Positions 18,343 through 26,998 of a stretch of 64,000 nucleotides of DNA are shown piece by piece. The notes under the pieces are model-generated. The model searched no databases. It had not been told where the DNA came from and worked only from the letters and a program-made list of their open reading frames with translations. The position numbers were made by a program, and so were the translations under genes. Origin of the DNA: Phycisphaerales bacterium (GTDB taxonomy: Bacteria > Planctomycetota > Phycisphaerae > UBA1845); the NCBI GenBank assembly GCA_020852275.1, contig JADZBE010000020.1, forward strand, positions 124,001 through 188,000, given 5' to 3'. Position 1 is the stretch's first letter, and each line of letters begins with the position of its first letter.

Positions 18343-19002
18343 TTAATCCACCGGCGGCTCCAGCGGCGCTCGCCAGCAGGCGGCGCATCGAGGCTCAAAC
18401 GCGTCCGGCCCGCCGATGATGTCGCCGCCTACGACGGGGGTCAGGCGCTGCGTGTACTCGCCCGCGCCGCCGCAGCGCGCGCAAACGGCAGTCATCATGC
18501 GAACGCAATCCGCGGACCCGCGAAGGCGCTCAATGATCGGAAACGGCCTGCCCCAGCTTGTGCGGTCCAGCCCGGTGAGAATGACCTCCACGCCTCGGCG
18601 TCGCAACCCCTCGCACACCTCAGGCAGCCCGGCGTCGAAGAAATGCGCCTCGTCGATGCCGACCGTGGCGACGCCGTCGGGGAGGCGATCGCCAATCTCG
18701 CCGGACGCCCGCACGACCTCCGCCTCGATGCTCAGCCCTGAGTGCGTAACGATCATCCGCTGGACGTAGCGCGTGTCGCGCTGATGCTTAAACGCCGCGG
18801 AGCGACCCGGCTCGGCGCCGAGCAGGCGCCGCAGCATTCGCGTGGTCTTGCCGCTGAACATGCAGCCGAGGATCAGCTCAATCCCGCCGCTCGCGCGGGC
18901 AACGCCGCGCATCAAGCCATTCCGTGCGAATGCTCGTTGGCTCGCCTCCTCGGCCGGCATGGGTGCGGGGTTCAGCATGTCGCCATTATCTGGCGCGGGC
19001 AT
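18343..19002 (-). CDS. tdk: Thymidine kinase
   Basis: 219 residues, type II (bacterial/vaccinia-like) thymidine kinase: ATP-dependent salvage of thymidine to dTMP. The P-loop is GCMFSGKTT at 46-54, the Mg-binding motif is GIDEAHFFD, and the lid-associated Zn site is supplied by CARC and CAAC in the C-terminal part. The N-terminal 38 residues are an extra; an internal ATG (18978) could also be the start. It lies 21 bases downstream of tsaB, so probably cotranscribed with it. Confidence 0.93.
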   Translation of the reverse strand: MPAPDNGDMLNPAPMPAEEASQRAFARNGLMRGVARASGGIELILGCMFSGKTTRMLRRLLGAEPGRSAAFKHQRDTRYVQRMIVTHSGLSIEAEVVRASGEIGDRLPDGVATVGIDEAHFFDAGLPEVCEGLRRRGVEVILTGLDRTSWGRPFPIIERLRGSADCVRMMTAVCARCGGAGEYTQRLTPVVGGDIIGGPDAFEPRCAACWRAPLEPPVD

Positions 19003-19023
19003 CCGGCGGCAAGCGGGCCATGC

Positions 19024-19791
19024 TCAACGGGCAGAAAGCCCGGGGCGAAAGGGAGTCTCAGCCGACGCGCTGGCGGCAGCGTGGCGTGCCTCCCACCGCT
19101 CCTCGGCCTCGGCGCGGCGGACGTAGATCGGAACCAGAGTCCGGGGTTCGGTAAACCGACCCGCGATCGCCGCCTCGCGTCCGAGTTGCAGTACGATTCT
19201 CGCGTCCGGCGCATGCGACGCTCCCGCGGGAATCCTCAAGCCCGACGCTTCGACCACATTGCGATGCGCCTGCACCCCCTCGCCCAGCACGCCGCTGTCC
19301 CGCGGCATCGACGCGAGAAACGCCGCAGGATCGGCCTCCACGGGGGGCGCCAGCGCGACGTAGCGCTCCCCACAAAGCTGGAACGCGCACGCGTAAACGT
19401 GCTCGCGCTTCGCGTCCAGCAGGACGGCGACGTGGGAGGGGGGGGCCTTCAGGTTGATGGCGTTTTGCGCGACAGCCTCCAGCGTCGGCACGCTCACGAG
19501 TTTGACGCTCAGCGCGAGCGCCAACATCCGTGCCGTGGCCACCCCCACGCGAAGACCGGTGAAGCTGCCGGGACCGGCGGAGACGTAAACGCAGCGCAAA
19601 TCGGACGGCGCGCACCCGTGACGACGGCATAGGGCGTCGATCGTGGGTAGAAGCTGCGCTGCGTGGTTCGCCGTAACCGCGAAGGGCACAAGCTCGACGC
19701 AGTCGTTGCCCAGGCCCAGCGCCGCCGCGCCGAACTTCCCCGACGTCTCCAGCGCCAAGTCGAACTGCGGCTGTGAACGGCTCCCATTCAT
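19024..19791 (-). CDS. tsaB: tRNA t6A37 biosynthesis protein TsaB
   Basis: 255 residues, ASKHA-fold protein TsaB (YeaZ), the partner of TsaD/TsaE that supports threonylcarbamoyl transfer to A37 of ANN-decoding tRNAs. The N-terminal strand is FDLALETSGKFGAAAL, followed by the hallmark SAGPGSFTGLRVGVATARMLALAL and HVAVLLDAKREHVYACAF. Length and motif order match the family, and the C-terminal tail is slightly longer than in E. coli. First gene of a probable tsaB-tdk operon. Confidence 0.93.
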   Translation of the reverse strand: MNGSRSQPQFDLALETSGKFGAAALGLGNDCVELVPFAVTANHAAQLLPTIDALCRRHGCAPSDLRCVYVSAGPGSFTGLRVGVATARMLALALSVKLVSVPTLEAVAQNAINLKAPPSHVAVLLDAKREHVYACAFQLCGERYVALAPPVEADPAAFLASMPRDSGVLGEGVQAHRNVVEASGLRIPAGASHAPDARIVLQLGREAAIAGRFTEPRTLVPIYVRRAEAEERWEARHAAASASAETPFRPGLSAR

Positions 19792-19866
19792 ACTCCCATT
19801 CTACAACGCAATCAGGCACGCTCCAGTGCGTTGTCTGAGAACCTGTAATGTATCCGTTTGCATAAC

Positions 19867-19929
19867 GGAGCCGCGACCGTCAGGGAGCGAACGGCTGCAG
19901 GACAGAGCCGCGACCGTGAGGGAGCGAAC
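19867..19929 (+). repeat. Two direct copies of the family 2 motif
   Basis: Copies at about 19867-19890 (GAGCCGCGACCGTCAGGGAG...) and 19905-19928 (GAGCCGCGACCGTGAGGGAG...), both followed by CGAAC. They lie in the 586-base gene-free interval 19792-20377, which otherwise holds only a degenerate family 1 copy and presumably the promoters of the divergent tsaB and nuclease genes. Confidence 0.75.
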
Positions 19930-20093
19930 CGCCGTCGCTCTGTGCAGGAACCGGTTCTGCAGTCCGCCGGATGCATCAACCGTTACGAGGGCCGCTGGCG
20001 GAAGCGCGCGGCGCTTAAAAGCACGCGCCCGCGCGTCCAAACCGAGTCACCATCTGAACATCGTCTCGAAGCATGCACGACCGCATCGCGCCC

Positions 20094-20180
20094 GCCATTC
20101 CCTCGCAGGCGGGGACTGAACGGCCCGACAGCGGATGCTGGACCCCAATTGCGCCGCGGCGACGATGCGCATACCGGTTC
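20094..20180 (+). repeat. Degenerate family 1 repeat, copy C
   Basis: CCATTCCCTCGCAGGCGGGG, then a GCTGGACCCC half and a weak second hairpin. It retains the spacing of the intact copies but the right hairpin is eroded. Confidence 0.5.
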
Positions 20181-20377
20181 CAAGCCGCGCCACGGCCTGC
20201 CCCTTGACGGCCGCCCCCTGCGAAGCTACTTCTTCTCTGGATGCGGCGCGGCGAGAAACTTCTGCCCGTTGCGCCGGAGCATGGAATCAGCCGCCGGACT
20301 CTGACAACATCTATTGGAATCGAGAGTTCCTCTTGTCTTACACTGTTCGGCGCATCACACACCGTTTGACCGCCCGT

Positions 20378-21784
20378 ATGGTCAGTTGGAAGCACCCGCT
20401 CCCTTGCGGTCGCGGTTGGGTGCTGCATCATTGTCCATATCTGCGGCACCTCCGCGGCCTCCTGATAGGCGCGGCCCTCGCCCACGCGTGCGGCGCTGGG
20501 GGCGCCTGGGCCGACGACCGCCGCGCCGATCCCACCCGTCTGGTCATCATGACGTTCAACGCGGAGTTTCTCTGGGATGGCGTTGATCCGGAGGAGGGCG
20601 CCAGGGATGTGACGTTCCCGTGGAAAGGCCGGCCTGCGGAGGCGCGGGACCACATGCGCGCCGTGGCGGACATTGTGATTCAGGAGAACCCGGATATTGT
20701 AAACCTTGTGGAAGTCGAGAACCTGTCTGCGATCACGTCGTTCAACAATGAGTTTCTGGCGACGCGGGGCTACAAGCCATACCTGATTGAGGGACGCGAC
20801 ACTCACACGGGCCAGGACGTCGCTCTGCTGACGCGCATCGACCCGGAAGACACTTTAATCAGGCGGGACGAGCGCAAAGGAGTCAGCGGAGCAGTTGAAA
20901 AGTCCGTGTCGAAGCATTATATCGCCCGCATTAACGCAGGCGACTTGAAGATCTCATTCATTGGATTGCATTTGCTGGCCATTCCCAATCACACAGGTCG
21001 TCAATTTGAGCGGCAGGCCCAAGCTGACGCCATCCGTTCCATGGCCGTGGAGGAGCAGCGAGCGGGCCGGCTCCTGGTCATCTGGGGCGATTTCAACGAC
21101 TACGACGGAGCGGACGAAGCCCGCGATCATGTGAACAGCACGCCCATTACGGACGTGCTGGCGCGAATTCGGGCGATGTCTTCTGACGATCCGATGGATG
21201 ATCTGGTGAATGTTGCTGCTTTTGTTCCCAAGCCGATGCGCTACACCGCTCATTACGATGAAGATCGAGACGGTCAGGTGGACGCGCCGCGGGAATTGAC
21301 GTCGATTGATCATATTCTGGTTTCGCCGTCGCTGGCGTCCCGCATTGAAAGCGTGCAGATGCGCCATGAGCATGATCCGTTGCGAGTGTCGGATCACTTT
21401 CCGATCATGGCCGAGTTTCGTCTGACAGACGTCGGTCCGCCTGCGCCCACGCCGCCGAGCACGCCGCCGGCCACGGTGCGGATCATCGCTCTAGTTCCGA
21501 ACCCGTCCGGAGACGAGGAGCAGAATGAGCGCGTCCTGCTGCGCAACCTGAGTCCGGCCCCCGTGCGGCTTGAGGGCTGGACGTTGACCGACGAGAGCGG
21601 TGCGAAGTGGAGCCTCTCGGGATCGCTGGCGGGCGGGCAGACGCGTGAAGTGCGCCGCGCTGGACAGGCCATGGCGATGAACAACCATGGGGATACGATC
21701 CTCCTTTTTTGCGGCGGCCAACTCGTGCAGACGGTCCAGTATGGTCGAGTCGGCGAGGAGGAGACAGTTACGCCGGGTTCGTGA
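20378..21784 (+). CDS. Secreted endonuclease/exonuclease/phosphatase-fold protein with lamin-tail domain
   Basis: 468 residues from the ATG at 20378; a hydrophobic segment near residues 27-45 ending GAWA suggests export. The EEP (DNase I-like) domain shows MTFNAEFLWDG, IVNLVEVEN, WGDFNDYDG and SIDHILVS...VSDHFPIMAEF, covering the expected Asn/Glu metal ligands, the Asp-Asn pair and the catalytic His. After a Pro-rich linker the last 100 residues form a lamin-tail domain (ALVPNP...NERVLLRNLSP...LEGWTLTDESG). This EEP+LTD architecture is known in extracellular nucleases. Substrate could be extracellular DNA or a phosphoester. Upstream in-frame ATGs (from 20135) look non-coding. Confidence 0.87.
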   Translation: MVSWKHPLPCGRGWVLHHCPYLRHLRGLLIGAALAHACGAGGAWADDRRADPTRLVIMTFNAEFLWDGVDPEEGARDVTFPWKGRPAEARDHMRAVADIVIQENPDIVNLVEVENLSAITSFNNEFLATRGYKPYLIEGRDTHTGQDVALLTRIDPEDTLIRRDERKGVSGAVEKSVSKHYIARINAGDLKISFIGLHLLAIPNHTGRQFERQAQADAIRSMAVEEQRAGRLLVIWGDFNDYDGADEARDHVNSTPITDVLARIRAMSSDDPMDDLVNVAAFVPKPMRYTAHYDEDRDGQVDAPRELTSIDHILVSPSLASRIESVQMRHEHDPLRVSDHFPIMAEFRLTDVGPPAPTPPSTPPATVRIIALVPNPSGDEEQNERVLLRNLSPAPVRLEGWTLTDESGAKWSLSGSLAGGQTREVRRAGQAMAMNNHGDTILLFCGGQLVQTVQYGRVGEEETVTPGS

Positions 21785-22012
21785 GCAGTACGCGGCGAGC
21801 GCGATTCGCGGGGGAGTAAGAGTGCGCGTCATGCGCGGGAATAAGCGGCAACGCCGCGACGTTTTGCGGGAGGCATCGGTTGCCTGTCGAGCGCGGCGGT
21901 TCGGCGAAGCGCCGGATAGGGGGGACAGCGAGGCCTAACCTCGCCGGCGACAATGCAGAAGGGTGGATACGACGGGTTGTTGGGAGCAGTATTTCGGATA
22001 AGGAGAAGGAAT

Positions 22013-22639
22013 ATGCGCAAGAGGCTGATGGTGGGAATCGGGCTGAGTGTCGTGGGAGTCGCGCTGCTGGCAGGCATGTCGCCCGCCGCCGCGACGGGGA
22101 AGGGCGAAGCGCGGGCCCTGCTCGCCAAGGAGAGTTTCAAGATCGATCCCGTCCATTCGAAAACTCTGTTCCGCGTGCAGCACCTGGGGGCGGGGCAGTT
22201 CTACGGGCGGTTCAACGAGGTGGCCGGCACGATCGCCTTCGACTCGACCGGCGACGCCGGGCCGGACTTGGATGTGAGCGTGTCGATCGCCAGCGTGGAC
22301 ACGGGAACGGAGAAGCTCGACGGTCACTTGAAAAGCCCGGATTTCTTTAACGCCAAAGAGCATCCGACGATGACCTTCAAGAGCAAGACCTCCAAGAAGG
22401 TAAAGGACCGCGTCTACGAGATCAGCGGTGACCTGTCGATCCATGGGGTGACCAAGCCGCTCACCACGCAGGTGGAATGGACCGGCACGGCGGAGAAGGC
22501 GATGGGAAAGCGATGCGGCTTTGAAGCCGTCTTCACCCTCAAGCGCAGCGACTTCGGCATCAAGTACATGCTGGAAAACGGCGGGCTGGGCGACGACGTC
22601 CGCGTAATCGTATCTCTTGAAGGCGTGGTAGGGGGGTAG
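22013..22639 (+). CDS. YceI family periplasmic lipocalin-like protein
   Basis: 208 residues. AAGGAGAAGGA precedes the ATG at 22013. Signal peptide at 1-30 (MRKRLMVGIGLSVVGVALLAG). The mature domain has the YceI pattern FKIDPVHSKTLFRVQHLG, a -YGRFNEVAGTI- strand, a LDGHLKSPDFFNAKEHPTMTF core and a final LKRSDFGIKYMLENGGLGDDVRV. YceI proteins bind polyisoprenoids in a beta-barrel; their cellular role is poorly defined. Stand-alone gene. Confidence 0.93.
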   Translation: MRKRLMVGIGLSVVGVALLAGMSPAAATGKGEARALLAKESFKIDPVHSKTLFRVQHLGAGQFYGRFNEVAGTIAFDSTGDAGPDLDVSVSIASVDTGTEKLDGHLKSPDFFNAKEHPTMTFKSKTSKKVKDRVYEISGDLSIHGVTKPLTTQVEWTGTAEKAMGKRCGFEAVFTLKRSDFGIKYMLENGGLGDDVRVIVSLEGVVGG

Positions 22640-22757
22640 CGCCGCCTCTGCCTGATGGCGTTGCGATGGACTGGGCCGCGGTCGCCAAGGGGACTTCTAC
22701 GGCGTTGCCGGCGGCAACCATCCATCGCCGTGACCGTCCGGCACCGACGCGACCAAC

Positions 22758-23723
22758 ATGCTTCAACTAATTCTTCTCGGTTGTGTGCTGCCCGCCCTGT
22801 CGGGTGCGGCGCTGCTGGTGCTTGCGACGGGGATGGCGCGCTGGAGGAAGTCTCGTCGAGATCCGCCGCCCCCTGATCCGGTATGGCGGTGGACGTGGGG
22901 CGCGGCAATGACGCTCGTTCTGGGGGCGAGCCTCCTCATGCAGGAGGGCCTGCCCGACGGATCCTCCATCGCACGGTGGCACGCGATCCTCCCCGCGGCG
23001 GCGGCAACGGCGCTGGCCGGCGCCGCCTCGTCGATGTCCGCTCGTCCACGAATCGGTGCGTGCGCAGGCCCGATCGCTGCGGCCGTCGCCGTCGGCGGTC
23101 TGGCGTGGCTGCTTCCGGACATGGGGGGTATCGCCGCGATTCTGACGGTCCTTGGGGCGACGGCACTCGCCACGGCGGCGGCGGCGAGCGACCCGGCCGT
23201 CGAGGCGCGGGATTCGACCGTTGTGCCACACGATCCGACCGAGCTGCCGCGCGGCGCGAATCCCCTCGCCGCCGCAGCCCATTCCGGCGCCTTGGCTGTC
23301 GTGTTTGCGGGTCTAGCGGCCCTTTCGCTCCAAGGGCGCTTTGCCAAGCTCGCCCTGATATGTGCTGCCCTGGCAGGGTTCTGCGTCCTCGGCGCCCTTG
23401 TCTCGTTGCGGCTGCGGGTCGGCGTCAGCTCCGCAGCGCTGGTAGCGAGCACGGGCATCGTCGCCTGCTGCGCGGTCACCGGCTTTGCGTACACGGGGGA
23501 CGACGTCCCGGCGTGGTGCTGGCTCGCGGCGTTGGCGGCCCTGCCGGCGGGGAGGCGAGTCGGCTCCGTAGCGCGGGGCAGGGGTTTTTCTCGCGGACGC
23601 GCCCTGGCCGCGCAAAGCCTGGTGGCGCTGCTGCTGGCGGTCTGCGGATGGGGATGGCTGAGCCTCGCGCAGGCCCGGCAGGGCGATGCCGGTCAGGACG
23701 TCTTGGACGCCGCGTACCGATAG
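22758..23723 (+). CDS. Integral membrane protein of unknown function
   Basis: 321 residues with about eight or nine hydrophobic segments and very Ala-rich composition. There is no recognisable family motif and no clear Shine-Dalgarno sequence before the ATG at 22758. The alternation of hydrophobic helices with short charged loops (e.g. ARWRKSRRDPPPPDP) argues that this frame is real. Function unknown. Confidence 0.6.
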   Translation: MLQLILLGCVLPALSGAALLVLATGMARWRKSRRDPPPPDPVWRWTWGAAMTLVLGASLLMQEGLPDGSSIARWHAILPAAAATALAGAASSMSARPRIGACAGPIAAAVAVGGLAWLLPDMGGIAAILTVLGATALATAAAASDPAVEARDSTVVPHDPTELPRGANPLAAAAHSGALAVVFAGLAALSLQGRFAKLALICAALAGFCVLGALVSLRLRVGVSSAALVASTGIVACCAVTGFAYTGDDVPAWCWLAALAALPAGRRVGSVARGRGFSRGRALAAQSLVALLLAVCGWGWLSLAQARQGDAGQDVLDAAYR

Positions 23724-23814
23724 GGGCGCGTCCGCGGCCACGTGCCGGCGACCGACCCTCCTGCAGGCTCCTTCGCCGCTGCCAACAGGAACCGTCAAGC
23801 GCCCGGATCGGTAT

Positions 23815-23868
23815 GTCGATATTATAGTATAACGTTATGCGTGTTTACCATAATATAGGTCGGGGCCG
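23815..23868 (+). promoter_or_regulatory. AT-rich promoter region with TTATA-G-TATAA dyad
   Basis: The most AT-rich stretch in the first half of the window. It contains TTATA G TATAA within GATATTATAGTATAACG and a second TATAATAT-like run (CCATAATATAGG), ending 21 bases before the ATG at 23889. In GC-rich DNA this is a likely promoter or operator for the regulator that follows. Confidence 0.5.
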
Positions 23869-23888
23869 GGAAGCGGAGGAATACAGCC

Positions 23889-24605
23889 ATGAAGCCGAAG
23901 CATCGCACGTCAGGAAGGACCGCCGGACGGACGGGCACGGGCCGGACACGCCGGGGAAGTCATGCGGAGGGCCGGAAACCTGCCCGGCGCGTCGATCGCC
24001 CGGCAGACCGGCACCAGCGCGGGCGCAAGCCGGCCCGGCGCACGGGAAAAGCACGTCGTTCCCCGCGTTCCGCGGCGTCGGGCGGGGGGGTCGCCCTGCG
24101 CATTCACCCGTTGGGCGAAGCCGGCTGCGCCGCGGTCTGCTGGGGGCGGGCCGGCGGGCGGGTCCCATCTTTGCGGGGCGTGGGGTATGGCTGGTCTCAC
24201 GAAAGGTCCTCGGGCGCCGTCACGTCGCGCAGAGCGACCCAGCCCCGGAGAGCAGGCGGCGCCGCGCGTGGCCGTTCCGCCTGCTCCGTCGCGCCGGGCA
24301 AGCTCAACGCACCCTGGCCAGAGAACCAGGTGCGGGAGACCGCCGAGTGGGCCGCCGGTCTCGGTCATCGAATCCGGCTGACGATTCTCAAGGAGTTGGC
24401 CTGCGGAATCGCCTCCTACCAGGCCCTGTGCTCCGCGACGGGACTGACCGCCGGCCCGCTGCAACACCACGTGCGAACTCTCAGGCAGGCTGGTTTCCTG
24501 CAGACTCCTCAGCGAAACGCCTACGCCATCACCGAATGGGGTCGTGCATGCCTGTCCTTGGTTCGGGCGATGAGCGTGCTGGCAGGCCGGCATGGCAAAG
24601 CCTGA
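23889..24605 (+). CDS. Winged-helix (ArsR-like) regulator with long Arg-rich N-terminus
   Basis: 238 residues. GGAGG precedes the ATG at 23889. Residues 1-130 are a basic low-complexity region with AT-hook-like cores (GRKPARR, RGRKPARR). The last 95 residues are a winged helix: ETAEWAAGLGHRIRLTILKELACG, then ALCSATGLTAGPLQHHVRTLRQAGFL and a wing. The ordered domain resembles ArsR/PadR-like DNA-binding proteins; no metal-binding cysteine pair is evident. It may regulate its own AT-rich promoter. The start is moderately certain; the true protein could be only the C-terminal domain. Confidence 0.65.
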   Translation: MKPKHRTSGRTAGRTGTGRTRRGSHAEGRKPARRVDRPADRHQRGRKPARRTGKARRSPRSAASGGGVALRIHPLGEAGCAAVCWGRAGGRVPSLRGVGYGWSHERSSGAVTSRRATQPRRAGGAARGRSACSVAPGKLNAPWPENQVRETAEWAAGLGHRIRLTILKELACGIASYQALCSATGLTAGPLQHHVRTLRQAGFLQTPQRNAYAITEWGRACLSLVRAMSVLAGRHGKA

Positions 24606-24883
24606 TGCACACGCAAGAGTATGTGTCAACCACGTTCAGGCGTGCTTTGGCCAAGGCGGGAGGAGCCGGTCGATGGCTTGCAAGGCGAGGATCGCGGAAA
24701 ACCGGCGAAGCGAGCGGGTTGCGTGCCCGCCCCCTACCGGCGCCTCTGACGTCCTATAATGTATCTTATGTTGCACTGACCGGTGGGGGGCTGGTAGCGT
24801 TGGGACCGTTGCCCTGGCTTGCGCCGCGGGTTCGGATTGCTTGCGCTTTACATCCCAATGATCGGGCCGCGAGGCTTCGGTGC

Positions 24884-25267
24884 TCAGGGCTGACGCTTGC
24901 CTGTGGGCTGACGCTGACCCGGGCGTACCGGCGGGTTGGCGTCCGGAGCCTTCTCCGTTTCGTCGCCGGTCCGGCTGGCCATGTTCTTGAGGTCCACCTG
25001 GCTGGTGATCTTCATCTTCTTCGACTGAGCGTCGAACGAGTATGCAATCAACTTCCCTTCGCCGGTGTCGATTACATACAGCAGTTCCTCGGGGAACTGG
25101 GCGGGCGAACTTTGGACGCGGCCCACGGTGAGGATGTAGTCGCCGCCGGACGTGGTCATGCCTGCGGCGTAGGCTGGCGAATCCACGCTGTGCAGGATGA
25201 CATTGCCCACGAGAAGCACAACGGCCGTGACGGAGAGGACGCCGATGGCGAGGTTCTTATGGTCCAT
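24884..25267 (-). CDS. Small membrane-anchored protein of unknown function
   Basis: 127 residues from the ATG at 25267. One N-terminal helix (LAIGVLSVTAVVLLVGNVILH) is followed by an extracytoplasmic domain with GGDYILTVGRVQSSPAQFPEELLYVIDTGEGKLIAY. The middle motif, a strand pair around EELLYVIDTGEGKL(I)AY, is echoed in the next upstream gene (EFEMLYIADLQGRRLYAL), so the two are probably paralogs. Charged Pro-rich tail. The 278 bases upstream, back to the regulator, hold nothing recognisable. Confidence 0.7.
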   Translation of the reverse strand: MDHKNLAIGVLSVTAVVLLVGNVILHSVDSPAYAAGMTTSGGDYILTVGRVQSSPAQFPEELLYVIDTGEGKLIAYSFDAQSKKMKITSQVDLKNMASRTGDETEKAPDANPPVRPGQRQPTGKRQP

Positions 25268-25392
25268 GATGCCTGACTTAGCCTCCACGATGCCCGTTCC
25301 AGCCAAGATCGGATTCAAGTCGATCGCTCGATCAAGCCTGGCCGTGACATCCATCAATCGTTCGATTGCAGGACGACGAGACTTCAGAAGCC

Positions 25393-25728
25393 TCAAGGTT
25401 TGGCCGCGCCGCCGGCGCCGGGTGGCGGAGCAGGCGCCTCACCGCGGAAATCCGCACGCAGATCACGCACGCCAAGGAACTCCAGCGCCTTGGTCTGGGC
25501 GTTGATCGGCCCCAGCGCATAGAGCCGCCGACCCTGCAAATCGGCAATGTAGAGCATCTCGAATTCCTGTCCTGAGACGGCCGCCGTGGCGCACAGATAC
25601 CCGCGGCCGCCGCCCGCGCCCGCCTGGGCGTAGGCCGTTGGCAGCGGATCTGCAGCGAGAAGCAGCCCCAGCGCAAGGAGCAGGTTTACCCCCACGAGCG
25701 CCACGACCAACGAACGCCGGGTCAACAT
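25393..25728 (-). CDS. Small secreted or anchored protein, paralog of neighbour
   Basis: 111 residues. GGAG lies nine bases before the ATG at 25728; the longer frame upstream is not protein-like. N-terminal helix LVVALVGVNLLLALGLLLA, then GYLCATAAVSGQEFEMLYIADLQGRRLYALGPI and a Pro/Gly-rich tail. Same architecture as the gene at 24884-25267, so they form a pair of planctomycete-type small proteins, function unknown. Confidence 0.7.
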   Translation of the reverse strand: MLTRRSLVVALVGVNLLLALGLLLAADPLPTAYAQAGAGGGRGYLCATAAVSGQEFEMLYIADLQGRRLYALGPINAQTKALEFLGVRDLRADFRGEAPAPPPGAGGAAKP

Positions 25729-25793
25729 GCAAGTCATCTCCGTCGGGGCGATTGCAGGAACCACGACACACCGGGCGCGACGATCCCGCGCGA

Positions 25794-25988
25794 CTAGGAC
25801 TGATGCGACCGCTTGGGATTCATGAAGGACGGGATGCAGATGAGAATCAGGATGCCCAGCATGACGACCCACTGGAGCATGCCCTTGTCCTTGTTCGGCG
25901 GCGACCAGCGCTGCTGCGCGAAGGCGGGCAGGGTCGGCGCGAGGACCGCGAGAGAGGCAAAAAAGAGCCGAGAAACGCACGATTTCAT
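25794..25988 (-). CDS. 64-aa small secreted/membrane protein
   Basis: Short gene with GGAG before the ATG at 25988. A signal peptide (RLFFASLAVLAPTLPAFA, cleavable AxA), a short polar stretch, then a hydrophobic segment MLQWVVMLGILILICIPSF and a basic tail. It begins a run of three small membrane genes on this strand (25988 down to 24884) that may be one operon. Confidence 0.65.
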   Translation of the reverse strand: MKSCVSRLFFASLAVLAPTLPAFAQQRWSPPNKDKGMLQWVVMLGILILICIPSFMNPKRSHQS

Positions 25989-26077
25989 GAGCGCACTCCA
26001 ATCCGGCGACGGCGATGACGCAGTCCATGGCCGCACCCAGACCACCCATTCATCCGCATCCGGGCTGATTATAGGCG

Positions 26078-26611
26078 TCAACCCGCGACGGGTAAAGCGG
26101 GTCGAGCGTGCCCGAACACCGGCACCACGCTCTGCCTGAACACACGCGTCGGCATGGAGGCGGTTCCCCAGCTCGCGGAGCGTCGGCGGGAATGCTCGCC
26201 GTACACCCGTGCCGACACCGCAAGAAACGCATACTCCCGCCCGCGGAACGCATGAAAGGGGCCGAGCAGGGCAGAGGCCGGCGCCGCAGCGGTGATCCAG
26301 TACGCAAAGACGAACATGCCGGAAAAAGCGTCGCCAAAGACGCCCTCCCACGCCGACAGGCCGGCGACGTCCTCGTCCGTGACCCAGTTCTCCCAGAAAT
26401 GCCGCCCCCCCGCCAGGTCGTATGGAAACTTGCGTCCCTTCACGTCGGCGAGCCAGCCGCCGCCGCCGGGCCTGTGGACCAGGAAGTCGAACGACTTCAC
26501 GGCCGACGTGGAGAACAGCGACCGCCGCTGCTCGTCCACGCGGACGTAAGGCCAGCGGTGCGCCCGCAGGGCATCCTCAAAGGCGGCCTCGTAATGGAGC
26601 GTGTCGGACAT
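26078..26611 (-). CDS. HYExAFE family protein
   Basis: 177 residues. It carries the family-naming LHYEAAFEDALR motif at residues 5-16, followed by WPYVRVDEQRRSLF, SFDFLVHRPGGGGWLADVKGRKFPY and ENWVTDEDVAGLSAWEGVFG. The family is small, found mostly in planctomycetes, and has no established function. The E...D-(F)-LV...DVKGRK arrangement looks like a PD-(D/E)xK nuclease core, which is inference. Confidence 0.85.
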   Translation of the reverse strand: MSDTLHYEAAFEDALRAHRWPYVRVDEQRRSLFSTSAVKSFDFLVHRPGGGGWLADVKGRKFPYDLAGGRHFWENWVTDEDVAGLSAWEGVFGDAFSGMFVFAYWITAAAPASALLGPFHAFRGREYAFLAVSARVYGEHSRRRSASWGTASMPTRVFRQSVVPVFGHARPALPVAG

Positions 26612-26998
26612 GGGCCTTCATCCCAGCCTTTCTTCCTGAGGTGCTGTCAATCCTAACAGGAACCATTCGAAATGGACACGATGAACAAGATGAACAGGAT
26701 AGAGATGCAAGGCAACCGCATTCTAACGTATGTCCATGAGCGAGCGCCCCGAACGAGTATGGTCATCTGTGCTTTCCGGCTGGAATCGATCGTGTGCCAC
26801 GCCGGCTGATCAAGAATAGCGCCGATTCAGGTCGCTCCATACGGTTCGGGTCACGATCCGGATCGCTCCCCTTGCTTCGCGCTCGGGCAAACGGCTCTCC
26901 AAGACGTCATAGCCTTGGCCCCCCTCACGTGCCACGCCCGGCTCCTGAGCCTGTTCCTTTTCACGATGCTCTCGCGACCCGTCAGTCCGTTCGCAAGC
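26612..26998. other. Gene-free interval
   Basis: 387 bases with no supported gene. A stretch near 26670-26705 (ATGAACAAGATGAACAGGAT) looks like a common short intergenic repeat. Open frames here lack ribosome sites and domains. Confidence 0.5.
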
